Source: Hymenobacter sp. ISL-91
GTDB taxonomy: Bacteria > Bacteroidota > Bacteroidia > Cytophagales > Hymenobacteraceae
DNA: 64,000 bases
Direction of reading: 5' to 3'
Assembly: GCF_018613725.1 (NCBI RefSeq)
Contig: NZ_JAGGPS010000008.1
Span: forward strand, 92,904-156,903
Made by a program: the position numbers and the translations under genes. How positions within the stretch are numbered: position 1 is the stretch's first letter; every line of letters begins with the position of its first letter. The notes under the pieces are model-generated. The model made no database searches. It worked only from the letters and a program-made list of their open reading frames with translations, and had not been told where the DNA came from. Below, in pieces: positions 61,065-64,000 of this stretch.

Positions 61065-62948
61065 CTACCGCAATTCCACCACCCACGCCGATAGCCCTGG
61101 CACGGTAAACGACTTCAAATCGGGCACAACCATCCCGGTCGTTACCTCCAGGCCCGAACTGAACCCGCCCGTGCGCTCCGCGAACCGGGCACCATCGAGC
61201 GTGCGCGCCTCTTTGCTACCGTTCAATATCACCATTACCGTGCCCTCCGGCGCATAGCGGAAGTACACGTACACGCCGTCCTGCGGGATAAACTGCATCA
61301 GCTTGCCGCTGTGCAAAAAGGCGTGCGACTTGCGGTAGTTGGCCAGTTTGCGCACGTACTCAAATGCCTCGCCGGGCTGGCCGGGGCGGCGCTTGAAGTA
61401 GTTGAGCGAATCGCCCGCGAAGCCGCCGGGGAAGTCGGCGCGCACCAGGCCGTCGGGGTTGCTGAAGTTCTTCATCAGCACCTCGGTGCCGTAGTAGAGC
61501 TGCGGGATGCCGCGGGAAGTCAGCAGCCAGGCCAGGCCCATTTTGTAGCGCGCGAAGTCCTCGCCAATCACCGAGTAGAAGCGGCTCACGTCGTGGTTGT
61601 CGAGGAAGGTGACGTTGCGCGAGGCGTCCTCGTACATCCAATCACCTTGCAGCGACTCGTAGAGCTTGAGCATGTTGCCCGACTTCAGGGCGTCGTGCAG
61701 GGCAAAGCTCGACTGAAAATCGAGCACCGAGGGCAAATTGGACTTGAACCCATCGACGGGCTGGAAGATGTTGCGGGCGAAGAACGCCTGCTGGGCCGTG
61801 CTGCCCACCCAGGCCTCGCCGAACAAGGCCAGCCGCGGGAACTCCTCCTGCATGGCCCGGCCCCAATCCATCAGAAACTTGGGGTCGGAGTAGGGGTAGG
61901 TGTCGATGCGGTAGGCGTCGAGGCCGGTGTATTCCACCCACCACAGAAAGTTCTGAATCAGGTAGGTGGATACCAGTGGGTTGGCCTGGTTCACGTCGGG
62001 CATCGTGGTGTCGAACCAGCCCTGGTTGTACAGCTTCCGGTCGAGGACGGAGCCGTAGGGGTCGTTGAGGGCCGAGGCGTTGTAGTTGCTGCGCGTGAAG
62101 CCCGGCCACTGGTTGAACCAGTCAGGGGCGGGCTGGTCGAGGAACAGGTAGTTTTTGGAGCCCATGTGGTTGAGCACCACGTCGTGCACCACTTTCAGGC
62201 CGTTTTGGTGGGCGCGCTCCACAAATTGCCGGTACTGCTCGGTGGTGCCGTAGCGGCGGTCGGTGTTGTAGTAATCGGTGAGGGCGTAGCCGTGGTAGCT
62301 GGCCTTGGGCATGTCGTTTTCCACCACCGGCGTCAGCCACAGCGCCGTCACGCCCAGGTCTTTCAGGTAATCGAAGTGCTGCTCGATGCCGGCTAAGTCG
62401 CCGCCGTGGCGGCTGTACATCGAGTCGCGGGCCACTTTGGGCGCGCGCATACCCTTGATGAAGTCGTTTTTCAGGTCGCCATTGGCAAACCGGTCGGGCA
62501 TCAGGAAGTAGATGAAATCCTGCTGCGTGAGGCCCTGCACTTTGGTGTCGTCGGTGGGCGTAGTGCGCTGCTTCAGCTCGTAGGCGTAGCTGAACTTCTT
62601 GTTGCCCTTGAAATCGAGCTGGAGCCGTCCGGGCCGGGCCTCGGGGGCAATGGTGAGGTGCAGCATCAGATAGTTGGGGCTGGCCAGCTGCTGCACGCTG
62701 TCGAGGCGCACGCCGGGGTAGGCGCGCAGCGCGGCCGTGGCCGTCCGCAGGCCGGGGCCGTGTACCAGCAGCTGGAGCTTCGGGTTCTTCATACCCACCC
62801 ACCAGAACGTGGGGTCGATGCGCTGAATGGGCGCGGCTTTGGCGGCGGCAGTTACGGTAGGGGCAGCAGCAGCCGGAGCAGCCGGCGCGGGCGCGGCTAT
62901 GGCCAGCAGCGCGCCAGCCAGCAGGGGCAGAAATCGGAAGGCGAACAT
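61065..62948 (-). CDS. exported GH13 neopullulanase/cyclomaltodextrinase-like enzyme
   Basis: A 627-residue protein with an Ala/Pro-rich signal (LLAGALLAIAAPAPAAPAA). An N-terminal beta-sandwich (RIDPTFWWVGMKNPKLQLLV, GVRLDSVQ) of the Cyclo-malto-dext_N type precedes the catalytic barrel: DFIYFLMPDRFANGD, LKVVHDVVLNHMGS, LDAYRIDTYPYSD (nucleophile Asp), LALFGEAWVG (Glu), VTFLDNHDVSRF (Asp), and a C-terminal domain. The layout matches SusA-like neopullulanases that trim maltodextrins in the periplasm. First gene of the minus-strand sugar group. Confidence 0.93.
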   Translation of the reverse strand: MFAFRFLPLLAGALLAIAAPAPAAPAAAAPTVTAAAKAAPIQRIDPTFWWVGMKNPKLQLLVHGPGLRTATAALRAYPGVRLDSVQQLASPNYLMLHLTIAPEARPGRLQLDFKGNKKFSYAYELKQRTTPTDDTKVQGLTQQDFIYFLMPDRFANGDLKNDFIKGMRAPKVARDSMYSRHGGDLAGIEQHFDYLKDLGVTALWLTPVVENDMPKASYHGYALTDYYNTDRRYGTTEQYRQFVERAHQNGLKVVHDVVLNHMGSKNYLFLDQPAPDWFNQWPGFTRSNYNASALNDPYGSVLDRKLYNQGWFDTTMPDVNQANPLVSTYLIQNFLWWVEYTGLDAYRIDTYPYSDPKFLMDWGRAMQEEFPRLALFGEAWVGSTAQQAFFARNIFQPVDGFKSNLPSVLDFQSSFALHDALKSGNMLKLYESLQGDWMYEDASRNVTFLDNHDVSRFYSVIGEDFARYKMGLAWLLTSRGIPQLYYGTEVLMKNFSNPDGLVRADFPGGFAGDSLNYFKRRPGQPGEAFEYVRKLANYRKSHAFLHSGKLMQFIPQDGVYVYFRYAPEGTVMVILNGSKEARTLDGARFAERTGGFSSGLEVTTGMVVPDLKSFTVPGLSAWVVELR

Positions 62949-63366
62949 ATGCGGGATGAAATATGGAACGTAATAGACAAAGAACGCCCCTGCCCGCCCG
63001 CCGCGCTACTGTTTCAGGCACCCAAAATGATGATGTGTTGACGAATGCAGGTGCTGCTTTGCCCCGGCAGGCCTTAGTAAGCCGCCAACCCGGATAATAA
63101 GGCACTTGGTAGCAGGCCGCTGCTGCCCCTTCCCGAACCTGCCGGTTGGGGCCAAGTGCCTGATGCCGTTGCGTATGGATTGGCAGGCGAGGGTATAGGC
63201 GGGTAATGATGCCTGCTTGGCTATTACCGGTGGCTGGTTAGCATCCAGGCTGCTAAGGTGGGGGGCAGGTAGTGCGAGTAGTTCTTTTCTTGTTTTTTTG
63301 AGTGACTGTTGGACCGGCTACGTTGTCTGGCTTCTGTTTTCTCATCCACCGCAATTTTCGCCCGCA
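62949..63366. other. 418-bp divergent intergenic region with a structured segment
   Basis: Between the GH13 gene and the phosphorylase. AGGCACTTGG (63100-63109) pairs with CCAAGTGCCT (63152-63161), and the interior can form a second stem (CCCGAACC/GGTTGGGG, one mismatch), giving a branched hairpin. A T7G (63293-63300) precedes TACGTTGT (63319 region) with a spacing near 18 bp, a weak -33/-7 pair for the phosphorylase. No gene was seen. Confidence 0.45.
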
Positions 63367-64000
63367 ATGGCTTTCGACCTTAACTATTACACGCCTGCTC
63401 CCGAGTTCAGCACCCCGGCCGCGTATTTCTCCATGGAATTCGCCCTCGATCAGGCCCTGAAAACCTACTCCGGCGGCCTGGGCTTCCTGGCCGGCTCGCA
63501 CATGCGTTCCGTGTACGAGCTCAAGCAGAATGTTATCGGCATCAGCATTCTGTGGAGCTACGGTTACTACGACCAAGGCCGCAATGGCGACCAGACGATG
63601 CGGGCCGAGTTCCACCGCAAGCACTACAGCTTCCTGCAGGACACCGGCATCACCTTCCCCATCACCATCCATGACGCCCAGGTGCAGGTGCGCGCCCTCT
63701 ACCTGGCCCCCGAGACGTTCGGTACGGCCCCGATGTTCTTCCTGACCACCGACATCGAGGAAAACGACCACCTCTCGCGCACCATTTCCCACCACCTCTA
63801 CGACGCTGATACGGCTACCCGCGTGGCCCAGAGCATTTTGCTGGGCGTGGGCGGCGGCAAGCTGCTCGATGTGCTGAACCGCAAAACCGAAGTCTACCAC
63901 CTCAACGAGGGCCACGGCCTGCCGCTGGCGTTTTTCCTGCACGAGAAGTTCGGCCGCAACCGGGCCAAAGTGCGCGAGCACCTCGTGTTTACCACCCACA
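63367..64000 (+). CDS. glgP: alpha-glucan phosphorylase, truncated at the right window edge
   Basis: Open from ATG 63367 to the window end (211 codons; the C-terminus is missing). Starts MAFDLNYYTPAPEFSTPAAY, then FSMEFALDQALKTYSGGLGF, LAGSHMRSVYEL, GISILWSYGYYDQGRNGDQT, YLAPETFG and VYHLNEGHGLPLAFF. YSGGLG(F/V)LAGD-like and LNEGH are signatures of the short alpha-glucan phosphorylases (TIGR02094), which release glucose 1-phosphate from glycogen or maltodextrin. This completes the sugar block: extracytoplasmic GH13 enzymes, MFS import, cytosolic phosphorolysis. It is divergent from the GH13 gene. Confidence 0.9.
   Translation, partial: MAFDLNYYTPAPEFSTPAAYFSMEFALDQALKTYSGGLGFLAGSHMRSVYELKQNVIGISILWSYGYYDQGRNGDQTMRAEFHRKHYSFLQDTGITFPITIHDAQVQVRALYLAPETFGTAPMFFLTTDIEENDHLSRTISHHLYDADTATRVAQSILLGVGGGKLLDVLNRKTEVYHLNEGHGLPLAFFLHEKFGRNRAKVREHLVFTTH

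Overview
The window looks like a chromosomal segment of a high-GC member of the Bacteroidota, most likely Hymenobacter or a close relative (Cytophagales). Three things point there. Many genes are preceded by the Bacteroidota-type -7 box TAnnTTTG instead of a TATAAT box. The hypothetical families are typical of the phylum (DUF2795, DUF349, DUF4142, DUF6799, BLUF, a two-domain M16 peptidase, a sigma-54 with a long acidic insert). A CrtY-type lycopene cyclase fits a red-pigmented lineage. The genus is inference; no rRNA or tRNA gene was seen.

Layout. 1-10.5 kb: a DprA/SLOG-like gene cut by the left edge, a BLUF photoreceptor, a CsbD stress protein, two paralogous secreted proteins in tandem, several unknowns, a NERD-like/coiled-coil/WG-repeat membrane protein and a secreted 3D-domain protein. 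10.9-25.6 kb: mostly housekeeping: a royal-jelly-family lipoprotein, homogentisate dioxygenase, transglutaminase, a C-terminal processing protease, ruvX-def, a GT-C-like membrane protein, rbfA, a methyltransferase, a LolC/E-type permease and a SNF2 helicase. 25.6-28.4 kb: an accessory patch with a broken AT-rich lipoprotein gene, a barrel-like protein and a decayed zinc-ribbon fragment. 28.4-40 kb: ettA, DUF349, DUF2795, an orphan siderophore-type ATPase, crtY, a LOG protein, a MacB-like permease, queA, ispD and an enoyl-CoA hydratase. 40-53 kb: DUF4142 lipoproteins, uvrA with an added N-terminal tail, a Rieske/flavin reductase, a Rof-like Rho antiterminator homologue, asnS and rpoN. 53-64 kb: an M16 peptidase and a maltodextrin block (SLC45-like transporter, two GH13 enzymes and, divergently, an alpha-glucan phosphorylase cut by the right edge). 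In that block starch oligosaccharides would be cut outside the inner membrane, imported by the transporter and phosphorolysed in the cytoplasm.

The most unusual features are non-coding. At least eleven palindromic elements of 70-120 bp, in four sequence families, sit in gaps between genes, some directly against promoter boxes. A GxxExxY (PD-(D/E)XK-like) gene is bounded by 47-bp perfect terminal inverted repeats and sits between the two GH13 genes like a cassette. The ispD promoter lies inside the loop of an intrinsic terminator. The AT-rich lipoprotein gene has a nine-C run just after its start codon plus an in-frame stop codon.
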